A stretch of 64,000 bases of DNA from Rhyacophila brunnea (lineage: Eukaryota > Arthropoda > Insecta > Trichoptera > Rhyacophilidae). This document shows, piece after piece, positions 22,916 through 35,310 of this stretch. The translations under genes were made by a program, and so were the position numbers. Location: NCBI GenBank assembly GCA_022495005.1, contig JAGYXB010001001.1, forward strand, positions 62,001 to 126,000, given 5' to 3'. A model generated the notes under the pieces. That model was not told the origin of the DNA. It made no database searches and saw only the letters and a program-made list of their open reading frames with translations. Within the stretch, counting starts at the first letter, position 1; every line of letters starts with the position of its first letter.

Positions 22916-25900
22916 TATTGTTTTACTACTGCCATTAGGCCTCATGATATTTATTCTAGTGTTAAAAAGAATATACTTAAATATTTATGTATATATCTGT
23001 AGGTAGATATATTGTGACTTATTATATTGTGATTAGCTATTATAATATTATATTACACTCTGATACTTTTGTTAGTCTGTCACTGATATAGTATAATATA
23101 TATATATATATATGTTATTAATATGTTATTAATATATTATTAATATGTTAATATTATTATTATTTGCCATTTGCCAACCTATAATGTTTCATAAGAAAGC
23201 GTCCTTCATAATGTACAAATTGTACATAATATTGCTATTGCGAGAATCTTTTGAACGCATATACATACATATACGACACAATGTTATAATATAATATGTG
23301 TAGATAAAATAATGTCGGTATAAGATACTTCAAGGCCTCGGGACCAAAGGATGCCATGTGGTAAAAAATTATCTGATAATAATTCAACACGATAGTGCCT
23401 GACCACTTGTCTTATATTATTTTCTCATATTCATTTTTTTTAAACATTAACATTTCATTATATACAGTTGATCTATTGTTTGTTGTTTACTTTATATTAA
23501 AATATTTAATACAATGCACATTTCGATGATATAGTAAGGTTTATAAAATTTATTTTATAGTGAGGTTTATAAAATTTATTTATGGGGAATTTGCCACTAA
23601 TTAAAAAATGCTGTGAACATGTCATTGTATCTGAAATAAACCGCACACAAGGGTTTTAACTCTGCTACGACAATATTTTAGTTTACTAATAGTTTAGAAT
23701 TAAGTGTGATATTAAATTTGATCAAAATTACAAAAGTAAAGATGGCTTTCACATTGTACACAAATAAAATTATCTCACACGTAAATTAGTGACAACTCAC
23801 ACACATTGTTAGAAAGTCTTTGAACAGTTGAATTTTAAAATCACACATATAATATTTATTTTGTATAAAACACGCATATTATAATATTGTGTTGCGTTTA
23901 ACACTTCCGTTACTGTGATGTCAGCTTAGGTTACCCAACCCATTAAACTGCAAATATTTCAGTTAATATGCACTTCGTTATTTTTATATTTGGGCTATTC
24001 CTAGAATCATCAATATTACATCTAATTAAAATGTTATTTATTTAAAAATCGATAGTATTGTCCAGCAAATAGATAGTAATATAATTGATAGATATCCGTC
24101 AGATTTCATTTACCTGTCATAAATTATAAATGCACATTGCATACAAAGTGTCGCATTATATTACGAACAAAAGAGATAGATCTAAAAGTATATGCGACAA
24201 AGAGTAAATAAATTAATTATAAAATATACCACCGTTATGTACAAGGAACGAAACAAATAGGTTTAATTGTAACACAATAAACAGGGCTATTCTAAATAAT
24301 TAACACGGTAACACGTTTCCGTTATTTTTATTGGTCCAAAATAACAAAGATAGCACTCCATAAACACGATTCCATAAACAAGATGGTTATGTAAAATAGT
24401 TGTTAGCACACTTAACACTTCTTACTTGATTCCAAATGTTACTCAATCGCGTTTGACAGATTGCGGTTAATCGCATGAACGGCCGTGTTAAAAAATATTA
24501 CGGCTGACGGTTAACTTCCCGGGCTACATATCATATTTATCATTTTTTTTTATTGATTTTGGAATTCTTAAGTGATAATATGTTAGAAAAAGGCTGGCCT
24601 ACTGATATGACTAAACTTTTGCGATATGCGATGCAAGCGTTCAGTTTGTATCTGTAAAAAAATTGAACGTTATAGTTTATTTGTTTTAGACGTTTAGTTT
24701 TCATTCTGGCGTATATAATACATAATACGATACGTGTATAAATATGATACATGCTATATTAATCTCACTAGTTAGACAGCTCAATTCAAAAATTTGTTAT
24801 ACATAATATAGATGTTTTATACTTATGGAATCTATACGTAATCCGAAAGAAATACATCAATTTGAAGCGTGGACGTTTCTTTCTCCTGTGGAATGAATCG
24901 CTACTTTGTAAAAATAATTGTATTCAAATAAATGCATAACTAACTAAAGTAATTTGATCGCTGAATCAGTTTACAATGATTATTCACCGACTTTCTACTT
25001 GTACCAAATGGACTATGATATTGCGCATTGTTATCATATTGAGATTAAAATCTCAATGCAGTGAAAGTTGTTCACTTTGTATTTGATTACCGATAACAAA
25101 TTGGTTTAGGTTTCATTGATTAAATTGAATAGGTCTTAAATTAAATTTTGCCGAACAAAACATTAATTTTATGACTTTATTACTATAATATGTCGTGTTG
25201 AGAAATTCTGTGACTACCCAATTTTTATGACAATATGAAGAGAATAGATATTTTTTTAATTTAAATAAAACAAAAGTAAAGAATTTCGATCGATGTTTCT
25301 TGAAATCTGTTTTGATTGTTTTACATCATTTTACCGGATTCGCCACCGTGCTTTATACGCGATAAAATAAGTTTATTACTAAGTATTCATCACATAGTTA
25401 AAAATATTTAAAATTCCGAATATTTTTCAATACTCAAGATTTTTCCATTAAAATTTCCATCCTCTCAACTCAAATATTAACTGCTTTTTTTATTAAACAA
25501 TTACTTTCCCACGTTCTATATTATATTTCCTGTTTAAATGCTTAATATACGGTATTGACAATAATTTATTATTATTGTATTGAATTAACTCAAATTTAAC
25601 TTTTGGTAGGTTCACCACATGAGCAAAAAAAAAGAGCAATAAAGAAAATAATTAATTGTTATATGTGCCGAATTTATCGATTATAAATGAATGAGTTACA
25701 ATCAAATCAACACGATCTCTTGAAAAGAATGCCTATTCTAATTTGACTTTTAAGTGACATTAAAATATTATTTTACCAAGTGTATATTATTGCACAGTCG
25801 ACTTTACTCAAAAATATATTTAGATAATAATATAAATTTGAGAAGTGTGGATGTTTAAGTAGGTACTTATTTTATTCATTCTTGGAATTGAGAGAAATGT

Positions 25901-25950
25901 ATTCTCCATTTTAAGGGCAATCAGTTGGATTTCTTCTAAGTCTGATGACC
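22916..25950. repeat. AT-rich intron with short tandem repeats only
   Basis: Contains (TA)n and TTAATATGTTATTAATATAT-type repeats at 23085-23160 and a twofold repeat of a GAGGTTTATAAAATTTATTT unit at 23530-23585. The rest shows no gene or family I recognise. Confidence 0.45.
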
Positions 25951-25982
25951 GTGGGGGGGGAGCAAGGTGGCATTTACATAAA

Positions 25983-26052
25983 TGTTTTGGTAATTGTAGT
26001 AGATTCTGTGTCCCTGTGTCCCGTTTTGGTAATCGTAGTAGATCCCTGGTCG
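25983..26052 (+). repeat. Short tandem duplication (~42-bp unit)
   Basis: GTTTTGGTAATTGTAGTAGA recurs as GTTTTGGTAATCGTAGTAGA 42 bp later, with one base difference in the quoted part. Confidence 0.6.
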
Positions 26053-27154
26053 TAACGGTTGACAGATTACTCTGAGCAACGTTTGCTCTTAGCTAATCGG
26101 ATTCCTTTTGACATTCTTAGAGTAACGTTTACATAACTACACTACATTTTTATCATAAAACATATCATCTCGTGATAATGGCCTCTGCAGCGACCCCGAA
26201 ACGTCGAGTAAAGAAGGAAGAAGGACACACGTCGTCCACAAAGTCTCTTCTATATCTCTATTATATGTTTGGTAATTTAAAAAAGTTTAAATGTTTATCT
26301 AGCAACGAAACAATCACGTCATATATTATTATGTATTGTGACTTCACCGGGGATTGAGTCGGTAGCCCTCGACAAAAAACTTTTGCATTGGACTGCTCTG
26401 GCCGCCGACCCCTTTTCTATGGTAACACAATTAATTAGTACTATGAATAACGTCTTGGTTAAGTGGAGTAATCAAAACTGTCTTATGAAATATTGAACGA
26501 ATCATTAAAAATAAATTTTGTAACAAGTAACTTAATCTTATGAATAATACCTTTTTATTATGAGATTGTACCAAGGCGGGCAAGGACGTTTTTCGAATTG
26601 AGGCCGAATAAATTATAACATGAAATAATTTGTGTATTTTGAACTGAAATTAGTGGTCTAGAGATATTTAAATTTCATAATGGCGGTGTAACCAAACCGA
26701 GTACTAACCATTTTATTATTTAAAATAATTATTCTCGACAGTGTCAATCAGAAGAGAATTTGTAGTAGATAGAAAATTTATTATTATAGAGTGTTAAATA
26801 GTTAACGTCTCCATTATTAAATATATATGTTTTATTTTTATAACTATTTTCCTGTCAAAACACTTCTTTAAACTATCTTGGGTTGTAGACAATGAGTTTG
26901 TAATTAAAATTATATTCATTATTATTATGTTGATAATATGTTGTGAAAAATAATAAAATGGACTAATTAATTTGTAAATGAGTTAATAAAATTCAACATG
27001 CATATTAAACTACTGACTACAGTGTGTAATGTGTAATGCAACAGCGAAATTAAAATGCTACATGCATTTGTTTTTTAAAGTCTTCTGTTATCGAGTATTA
27101 GAATTTGACAAAAATGGAAAATACATTTACTTATGTATGAGTATTTATATATTT
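26053..27154. other. Unassigned sequence
   Basis: A GC-richer patch at 26180-26250 opens a 61-codon frame with basic residues, but no family is recognised and it lacks support as a gene. Confidence 0.25.
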
Positions 27155-27270
27155 ATTTATTTGAAAAAACAAAACAATGTGCATTTATAACAAATCGGAA
27201 TTCAGGACGTTCACATTCTAAAGATTTAAATTTAGAATAAGCTGGTGATAATCAAACAAGTTAAATAATA
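27155..27270 (-). repeat. LINE 3' UTR-like fragment
   Basis: ATTTATTTGAAAAAAC, AATGTGCATTTATAACAAAT and GACGTTCACA-like words match the 3' UTR regions at 41180-41235 and 59590-59650. Confidence 0.5.
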
Positions 27271-27300
27271 ATTACAAGATAAAAAGAACTTTTTGTATAC

Positions 27301-27631
27301 TTACCACGTTTTTAAATTTTCTGTTGAATCATATAAACTTGACAATTCTATGAATTAATAATTATTTTTTTTGCTATATTGCAACAAACAAACAAATAGA
27401 GAATACTGAAATGTCATTTTGATTTACATAGTAACGCACGTATATATTAATAATTTAGTTGCTAGGACCACTACTTGATGGCTAAGAGTATTAAAAGAAT
27501 GCATTTGCATCGTGTTCTGATATAATCTAAAAGTTTCAAACGTCTAGCTAGTCTAAAAATCGATTGCAAGATTTGTACTGGATAAACAACCACCGGACAA
27601 ACAAGAATACGAGCTAAGAAAAACGTGGTAA
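27301..27631. repeat. Repeat family R1, copy B
   Basis: Same family and orientation as 10047-10500, about 120 bp shorter through internal deletion. Starts TTACCACGTTTTTAAATTTT, ends AAAACGTGGTAA. Confidence 0.75.
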
Positions 27632-27757
27632 AAATACATACTTGTCTAATATGTATAACAAATATTACTGGAGAGAAAAAAATATAAATACTGTGATACT
27701 AGTGTTGCAATCCTCGGTAATTGATCGGTACATATAAGTTCAAATTCTTTAGGACGC

Positions 27758-28055
27758 CAGTGCATCTATTCTATACACAAGTCTGCTTTCTGCCGCTACG
27801 GCAGCTATCTAGGGTAGGTTTATATCGAAGAATTAGCACTTATTGTAACACTTACAATAAGTTCGTTGTAATTGTTACAATAAGTGCTGTATTTCAACAG
27901 CACCTCTTTTGGCTGTGGTAAATTTTAGAGCGAGACAGTTTTGACTGTTTAGACGGCTAAATTATTATGATTGTTACAATAAGTGCTAATACTTCGATAC
28001 AAACCTACCATAGATAGCGGCTGAAAGCAGTATTGTGTGGAGAATAGATGTGCAG
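27758..28055. mobile_element. MITE, CTATTCTATA family, copy 1
   Basis: Left end CAGTGCATCTATTCTATACA with GTCTGCTTTCTGCCGCT; right end, inverted, CTGCACATCTATTCTCCACA with TACTGCTTTCAGCCGCT. Internal inverted blocks contain GTTACAATAAGTGCT. Non-coding. Confidence 0.8.
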
Positions 28056-28189
28056 GAGTGGAAACCACCCCTCGTAATAGCATGACAAATTTATCAAGAC
28101 CAGAAGTGCCCTATGAGTATATAATATATTGTTATAATATCTGAAAATAGCGTTTATATGATTTTAATTATTTATTTCATATCATTATA

Positions 28190-28335
28190 AACGCAATTTG
28201 ATAAACAATTCATGTAGGACCTACTAGTTTAAATAGGCGTTTAATTATGCGGGAGGTCTGTAGCTTAGTCGGTTAAAGCATATTGGCGCGATACCAGTGG
28301 ATATAATATAAGGGTCCAAATTGTGAATTGAGTGC
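28190..28335 (+). repeat. tRNA-derived SINE, family S2
   Basis: The head TCTGTAGCTTAGTCGGTTAAAG, GGCGCGATACCAGTGGATAT matches, inverted, the copy at 49400-49510, including the upstream GTAGGACCTACTAGTT. The B-box end is degraded. Confidence 0.6.
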
Positions 28336-29096
28336 TAGAAAAATTACTGTGTTCTATTTTGTATAATTGAATCACTTATAATTAAAACAACATAGCTCAC
28401 AAAATTCAAAATTTCGGATTATATTCTAAAAAAATATTGTCAATAAATATCTACATTAAAACAACTTCAGCCAAAATATCTTTGGTATAAAACCAAGAAA
28501 AAAACAAAATGTTGACTTCTATAACAACACAAGTCCTGCACTAACATTCATTGGAAGTCCTGTAGATAGAACTTACATTTTGTTTGTGGGATGGTAGAAT
28601 TCCAGTAACAATGCCTACTTCTAAGGCATATCCTCAAGGTTATATATAAATGAACAAGAAAAAAATTAATGATATAAAAAGCTTGATAAAATATATTGAT
28701 CCAACAGCACTACTCACAATGAAATAATCAACTGGAAGACAGAAAGTGAAGAGAGACACGGAATCGAAGTTTTAGATTAAATGTGTGACCAAATTTATTA
28801 AAAATGATAATAAAAGCAGTTTTTCAAGATATGTATGTAAAATTAATGTTTTTATGTTAGTATTTTTTTTGCTTGATAATTAAAACACCATACGTCCAGC
28901 ATTTTTAAATAGCCCTCTCTAGTTGTTTTTTTTTCATTTATAGTTCAGTATAGTAGCTCAGATTTTTTAAAAATATTTTTAACATTAATTTTTGAGTGAA
29001 ATAAACAGTTCTCTTTGATTATTTCGTTATATTATGCTTTTTTGGGCAAGTATCTTATCATAATCGGCGATTCAATTATATTCATATATCACCTGC
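28336..29096. other. Unassigned AT-rich sequence
   Basis: No gene or repeat family recognised. Confidence 0.3.
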
Positions 29097-29421
29097 GGGT
29101 CTATTCTATACAAAAGGCGACTATCGACCGCTAACGTGCTAACGTGATAATGTGTTAGTATTTGTTACTTACATTTTATATTGAAATATTATAATTGTAA
29201 TCAGTTAATCAGTCGAAACTGTCTCTCTCTCGCTCTCTCTCTATCGCTCATATTCTAAATTTTAGCACAGGCAAGGGGCATGCCGTTAAAATATATCATT
29301 TATTGCAACAATTAATACCGGCTAATTATAATTGTTACAATACGTGTTAATAATTTGATACAAACATACCCTAGTTAGCGGTTTTAGCGGACGAAAGCAG
29401 CCTTTTGTATAGAATAGACCC
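29097..29421. mobile_element. MITE, CTATTCTATA family, copy 2
   Basis: Left end GGGTCTATTCTATACAAAAG then GCGACTATCGACCGCTAAC; the right end is the same read inverted. Contains a CT-rich microsatellite (29218-29250) and TTGTTACAATA-type blocks shared with the other copies. Confidence 0.85.
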
Positions 29422-30170
29422 GCTGCTAGGCATTATTTAAATGTAAAAAAGAACTCTTCATTTTGGCTGAAGATTGTCTTCCTTTTTGCATGTGCACAAG
29501 TAAAAAAATATAATAATTACATACTTACTTACTACCATTATTAATCCTGGAGATTGATATCGGAACGCGTGTATTATTAATTTTATTATTCAAGCCGGTT
29601 CGTGGGCTATGATTATTGGGTTATACTCGGTTGTTTAGTTTTTTTTTATGTTAAGGTAGGTTGTACGGTGGACTCTTATTATTCATTTCTTTTATAAATG
29701 CTATTTTTGATACAATGAATACGTCATAATATTATGTAATATTATTATTTGTCTACCTATTGAGATTAAGGTGGAATTATATTAGGTAATTTTAAAATAG
29801 ATAATTTAATACTTTTGTCTGTACTGTAAGTATATTGATTACATTATACTATTTTAATTAAATATTTATTTTTCATTTTTTATTATTATTATACTCACGA
29901 TTTTAGATTGGTTGTTATTATTGAAAACCAGCAGATATACAAACCCGATGTTTCCCGAGTCAATAATATAATAATATGAACTTAAAATGATCTGTTTTAT
30001 GGGCTGAAATGGTTATAGGTCGTTATTTTAAATTGTTGTATAATTCTCTATGGAATATAGAAATAAAATTTTGAATCATGTTAATACGTCGATTGATAGC
30101 GTAAAGGCTCTAAGCTCCAAGATTTTTTCTACGTCGTTACTTAATCACACCTAAAAAGCGTGCTAAAAAA
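29422..30170. other. Unassigned AT-rich sequence
   Basis: No gene or repeat family recognised. Confidence 0.3.
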
Positions 30171-30395
30171 CGCCGAGGGTCCCAGGTTCGAATCCTGGGT
30201 CTGGCAAGTACACGTATTGTTTTTCAATTTGTGTGTGTCAGGGTATGGACCTAATAGGTTGAGCAAGTGGCTGAAATCCATTTCTCGTAAAAAAAAATAT
30301 CTGTCAATACAAACCTCTACTTTGTGGAGGTCCATATGATCCTATTAGGATCGGACATGATCTAAAGAAAAAAAGAAAAAAAAGCGTGCTTAAAA
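30171..30395 (+). repeat. SINE family S1 (head truncated)
   Basis: B-box GGTTCGAATCCTGGGTCTGG, then body GTACACGTATTGTTTTTCAA, GAGCAAGTGGCTGAAATCCA and 3' end GGAGGTCCATATGATCCTAT, followed by an A-rich tail (AAAGAAAAAAAGAAAAAAAA). The A-box half is missing. Same orientation as the 37.8-kb copy, opposite to those at 56.6-58.6 kb. Confidence 0.85.
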
Positions 30396-31974
30396 AACTT
30401 AATTAATAATAATGATTATTATAGAGTTACCACTATCGGTTTTGAACAACGACATACGGCAAGATTTTTTATTAACCCGGGGTTATTTGAATCGCTCCCG
30501 GTATGCGTATACTAACGTTAATGCATTCGCATCCTTTGTAGAATGAGATTTGTAATGTTAATCATGTAATGAAGTAGGTATATTATAAATAATAATAATA
30601 TCAATATCGGACGTGTATTTTTGACATGATATTAAGGATGTGGGGATGGTCCTTATAAACCCTTAAGGTATAGCCACCCCTGTGTATATCTTTACATGAT
30701 GATATGCCAAATAATACTGAACATAAAAATGTTAATTTTGGAGCGAATCAGAAAAAAATGGCTGCTATGACGTTTTTAAAATCTATATTACTAATTTGAG
30801 AACCCTATATGAACGCGCTCGTAACGCTTTGTTAACCCTTATAATCATTTTAATTAAAACCAGCGTGTGTTCATGGAATGTTTTTAAATTTAATTACCTA
30901 TTCGTTTTTTTCAATTGACTTAAAACATCAAACGCCCATATAGTATTGGCCTGTTCGTAAAATAACTTTATTACCCGTATGACTGTTCGTGCAATTTGAT
31001 GACTGCACTTATTCAATAAATTATATTATTTTTAATAACGTAACTGATTTTGACATGCAATAAAAACCAATGAAACTTTAAAGCACAATGCCAAAATGTC
31101 TGGAGGGCGAAATATGCTGTTAATTAATATTAGTATCGACCACATAGGCCGACCACAAAGCGAACATTTCCAATAATTTTAGCATTGTTTGTATTGTGAA
31201 TAATTGTGATTCCTGTTTGTTCCAATATGGACTCAGCGTTTAGTGACTGTAATGTCGGTTTTCGGTTGACCGAAATACCGTCGTTTTCGCCAGTATTCAA
31301 TAATAATTATTATTGCAAATTGCAACACTTTTTTGTTGGTGAGCGATTCGTTTGTATATCGTTTGCAATGACAGAAATCGTTTTAAAAATCCGGATGGTG
31401 TTGTAAACACTATAAAATCTTTCTTTATTACGGCGGGTGCATTTCAATTTTGACAATGTCAAAGGATTTCATTTGTTTTAAAGTTACGTAACTGTTCACA
31501 CACATACACACGTGATTTGTTTCCGTTATCTGTTCTTGATTGAATTTTTGATAATTTCGTGACTCCATAGTTAGAAGGTAGACCAGAGGTGAGCAACCTT
31601 TCCCTATAAAGGGCGCATTACAACATGTGAAAATCGCCAAAATATACATATATTTTTTGATCGACTCGTAAAACATAAAAAATATCTAAAATGGCGTAAG
31701 CAATAAACAGAATTGCGCTGGAGGCTACTTTTTAGTATAGACAGAACAAATTTATTAAAAAAAAAAGAATATAACTTTTTAGCACATAAGTTTACCGAAA
31801 AAAGATTTAAAGAAAATAATATAGTACAAGTATAGTATTCTTCATGTCAAATGGTTTCCTTCCTTACATTGTCTGATATATCTTTGCCAATTAGAGTTCG
31901 CAACACTACACGGGTACACTGACGCCCGCAGCCGCCACATTGCGGTTTCCTGTGCTACACTTTGGGGCATGGGG
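30396..31974. other. Unassigned intron sequence
   Basis: Short open frames are present (e.g. 31206-31406) with no recognisable domain. A GC-richer patch at 31910-31990 is likewise unassigned. Confidence 0.3.
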
Positions 31975-31984
31975 CCACGGGGAC

Positions 31985-32130
31985 CATTAGTTCCATACTC
32001 TGGGTCCAAACACACATTGAAAAACAACATGTATTTTCCAACAATTTTTAAGGCCAACTATAGCGAGCGGTAATGTGTCGGCCTATAAACTCGTGGGTTC
32101 CGGGTTTGAATACCGGGTCTGGCAAAAAAA
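31985..32130 (+). repeat. Degenerate tRNA-derived repeat related to S1
   Basis: A head-like TATAGCGAGCGGTAATGTGT is followed by the B-box GGGTTTGAATACCGGGTCTG. Immediately upstream lies an S1 body fragment in the opposite orientation (CACACATTGAAAAACAACAT), giving a head-to-head chimera. Confidence 0.5.
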
Positions 32131-32502
32131 TAAATACACTTATTGACCTTCATAATTATTTTATATTCAACAGTAGTAGCTAAAAAATAGATTCTTATGA
32201 AATTGCGACTACAACGAAATCACTTTAGAACGATGTTAGTGTCATCTGAATGTAACGATACCAACACCTAAATGAGTCGCTTACACTGCCAGAAGAATCT
32301 GACACCATTCTAACCGATAATCGGTCATGTATTATTTTGGTGATTTAGTCTCAAATGTAATACACTTTCTGCCTTATATTTTATCATAATTATTATCTAA
32401 CTTAAACGAACAAATTTAAAACATTTTTTTAAACTTCTTACATATGTATATACATACTTATTATGTAGATTGTAGATACTGACGATCACAGCAGGCATAT
32501 CA
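32131..32502. other. Unassigned AT-rich sequence
   Basis: No gene or repeat family recognised. Confidence 0.3.
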
Positions 32503-32510
32503 CAATATAG

Positions 32511-33083
32511 CAGTGGCGAAGGGTGGAGGTAGGCGGTTAAGATCCACCATAAATAGTGCACATTAAACTTTGTCAGTCATACGTATTAGTTTTCAATGAA
32601 ATAAGAATACAATTTACAGATGGTGTTGTTAGTTTTTAAATTTCAATTAAACCCTGCGAAACCAAGCCATAAAATATAATAGTTAAAAAATACTCATCTA
32701 TCTAGAAAATATCGAAAATTATACAATTAAATCATACATAACTTTGGATATTTTATAGATAGAATAATATTTGTTTTCCATTATAGTTTGGTTTAGGCAG
32801 GGCTTTATGAATTTAAAAAATGAACCAACAATATGTATCCTTCATCCAACGAAAACAAATAAGTATGAATGAAATAGTGTGCACAATTTTGTCGCATTGG
32901 CCAAAATACACCAAAACTATTATGGTTTGGCTTAGGCAGGGTTTAATTGATTTCTAAAAACTAACTTACACCAACTGTAAATTGTAGTCTTATTTCAATA
33001 AAAACAAATATGTATGTCTAACAAAGTGTAATATGCACTATTTATGGTGGATCTTAACAGCCTACCTCCACCCTTCGCGACTG
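32511..33083. mobile_element. hAT MITE, CAGTGGCGAAGGG family, copy 2
   Basis: The ~50-bp inverted termini are almost identical (left CAGTGGCGAAGGGTGGAGGT; right, inverted, CAGTCGCGAAGGGTGGAGGT). Flanks CAATATAG and CAATTTAG give an 8-bp duplication with one mismatch. Two internally inverted halves carry TTTAGGCAGGG(T/C)TT-type blocks. No coding content. Confidence 0.92.
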
Positions 33084-33229
33084 CAATTTAGTATAGGTGT
33101 ATTGTTTTCTATTTTATCCCTATATTTTCTGTTACTTAGAAAGTGGCACCCCTATGCAGTGCACGACCTGAATACACCATATGTTGATAAATATTATTTT
33201 TGCCACAGTTTGTTGATTTTATTATAAAA

Positions 33230-34166
33230 AAATATTTTCGGTCGAGGTCACGCAGCGCACAGCTGATAATGAAGGCCGACTATGTTATCGTAACCCGATA
33301 AGAAAAGAAATAGTTATTTTGTTTGGATTTGCATCCGGCCATTTTAGATAGTGCACGTAGAAAAATGCATTACAATCGATAACGACGTTATATTCTAAGC
33401 CGGCTCGTACATCTAAATTCACTTCGTCTGCGATACAGCCATAAATCAAACCTTGTTGGAATGTCGCATTCATATTGCATAGCCGACCGCGCACATATGA
33501 GCCTAGCGACAGTGATGAAATCCCTTGAAATGTCAAAAACCGACAAAAACATGCCACCAGATGCCGAAACAGCGATTATTATCTATTCCTATTGAGTGCA
33601 ATTTTCTGAAGCGGTCTCGCCTTGTATAATCATATGCACGTATAATTATTATTATATTTCAATCTCTTGGACGAAGTAAATATGTGCGCTCGTCTGTCAT
33701 TTGTAGGAATTTAGGTGACAGATGAGTTTTGATTTAGATATTTGAAGTTAGATGCAAATAATTGTGTAATTAGAATCGCTGATCGGCAGGTTGGCGCGGG
33801 CGACGTGTTACACGTAAGGGGAGTAGTAAAAATCTATATATTTTGGCACCAAATGGAAAAGCCACAAGTATTGTATATCGAAAATCCCTGGAATGATGGA
33901 TTGGATATTTATATTAAGTATGTAGAAAAGCCTTAAAATAATAAAATGAATATGTACTACTTTTTAAGATATTTAAATGCAATAAATGTTCAAAAATATA
34001 CTAAGTATAGATAGGTATTGTGTTAAAAATAAAAATGTATAATATTATATTTTTTTACTTTTTTAAATTCAATCCTTTGCACTATTATTGCCGTATTAAG
34101 TTTATAATTTTTATTTTCAAATATTAAACCATTCCACTCCTGGGCAGCGCCGGGTGATACTGCTAG
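33230..34166 (+). mobile_element. Non-autonomous Helitron, 3' end
   Basis: CCTGGGCAGCGCCGGGTGAT followed by ACTGCTAG and a host T at 34167 is the 3' terminus seen in many insect Helitrons (GCGCCGGGT...CTAG). The 5' limit is unknown; 33230 is a guess based on composition. Inside are a 90-codon minus frame (33557-33285) and a 64-codon plus frame (33742-33936, NCVIRIADRQVGAGDVLHV), neither of which I recognise. Confidence 0.6.
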
Positions 34167-34785
34167 TGTATAAATACGAATATCTTTCCTAAAACACAGA
34201 TAATACAGATATTAATTATTATTTTTTTTAAGGTTAAACTAAAGACTTCAAATTAAAAGAAATTCTCTTTAATTTCACTATTACAACGAAGGAAATTATA
34301 AAGAAAAGATTAATTAGCATAAATTGGTACAGTGTACTAGCTTAGTCGGTTTGAAAGTTTAAAACATGAATGCAAAACTGCTGCGGAGTACAAAACAAAA
34401 AGCGGAAATGCATTTTATTCGTCTTGCAGTCTGTCGAAATCATACGGCGCAGTACTCTTGAACAATGATGTGATGAATAATTATTATGATGAGATGATGC
34501 AGCCTTAGTCGGGGGGACAATGGGCCGTTATTAAGCGAACTAATTGCACTGAGAGACGCAAAAGGCGCGGCTTTACGCTGCCATGTTGTTTTTGCAGTAA
34601 ATGTCAAACGCCCCTCCATAAATACCTGGTTATTATATTATAAGATAAGTTTGAAAAGGCCAGGGTATCATAATTTATATTATATCTGTTTAATTGTCAT
34701 TTTTATTATAAATGTGTTGTAAAAAGAACAAATGAAATGCAACACGAGACTTCCTCAATATAAATGATTTTCCCACAAATGTTAG
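34167..34785. other. Unassigned; GC-richer non-coding patch
   Basis: 34430-34615 is less AT-rich than its surroundings, with no open frame or repeat hallmarks; a conserved intronic element is possible but untested. Confidence 0.25.
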
Positions 34786-35310
34786 GTTCTATGAATAAAC
34801 AGAACACGAATAAACTAAATAGCATAAAATATAACAGAACCAGCGCTCGAAATGAAAACGTTTACAAACAGGAACGTTCGACAATTTTCCAAAAATATTA
34901 ACATTTATTATGTAAGTATCTAATTTTATGTATATTTTATTAAAATAAGTGTTTGATTTTGTGTTATATGGCCAAGCTAGTAGACCGTTAAATTAGTTTT
35001 TAGAGGGAGTGAAAATTCAGAGGATTTAACGAACCGGAACTATGCTCCGGTGCGCTCCGGTCTATTTCAAGCCCCGAAGAAAACATCAATAAACAGAACA
35101 TAACGATGACAAAACAGAACAGCAATAAACAGAACTATGACAATTCAAAACATAAGGAAAAATTATAACATTTCTTAAATTGTTGTAAGTATAAATTAAA
35201 AAAAAAATAGTTGTCAATACGCCGTATCAATCAATTTTCATAGTTCTGAATTGTCATAGTTCTGTTTTATCACCGTTCTGTTTCTTCATGTTCTGTTTTA
35301 TCCGGTTACT
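34786..35310. repeat. Inverted array of AAACAGAAC motifs
   Basis: Repeats of (A)AACAGAAC face one way on the left (about 34797, 34832, 35094, 35117, 35131) and as GTTCTGTTT on the right (about 35263-35300). The longer word AACAGAACTATGACAATTCA occurs left and inverted right. The structure looks like a MITE with subterminal repeats. It is interrupted by the hAT MITE 34841-35076. Confidence 0.6.
34841..35076. mobile_element. 236-bp hAT MITE, GCTCGAAAT family, nested
   Basis: Left end CAGCGCTCGAAATG; right end, inverted, CGGGGCTTGAAATAGACCGG and AGCGCACCGG. Flanking 8-mers AACAGAAC and AAGAAAAC match at 6 of 8. Related to 44465-44670. Confidence 0.65.

Noticed and set aside
26172..26357. 61-codon frame with basic start (SAATPKRRVKKEE)
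   Set aside because: No family recognised, no splice or expression evidence; the second half is AT-driven.
29218..29252. CT-rich tract as polypyrimidine tract of an exon
   Set aside because: It lies inside a MITE and no open exon with an AG boundary follows.
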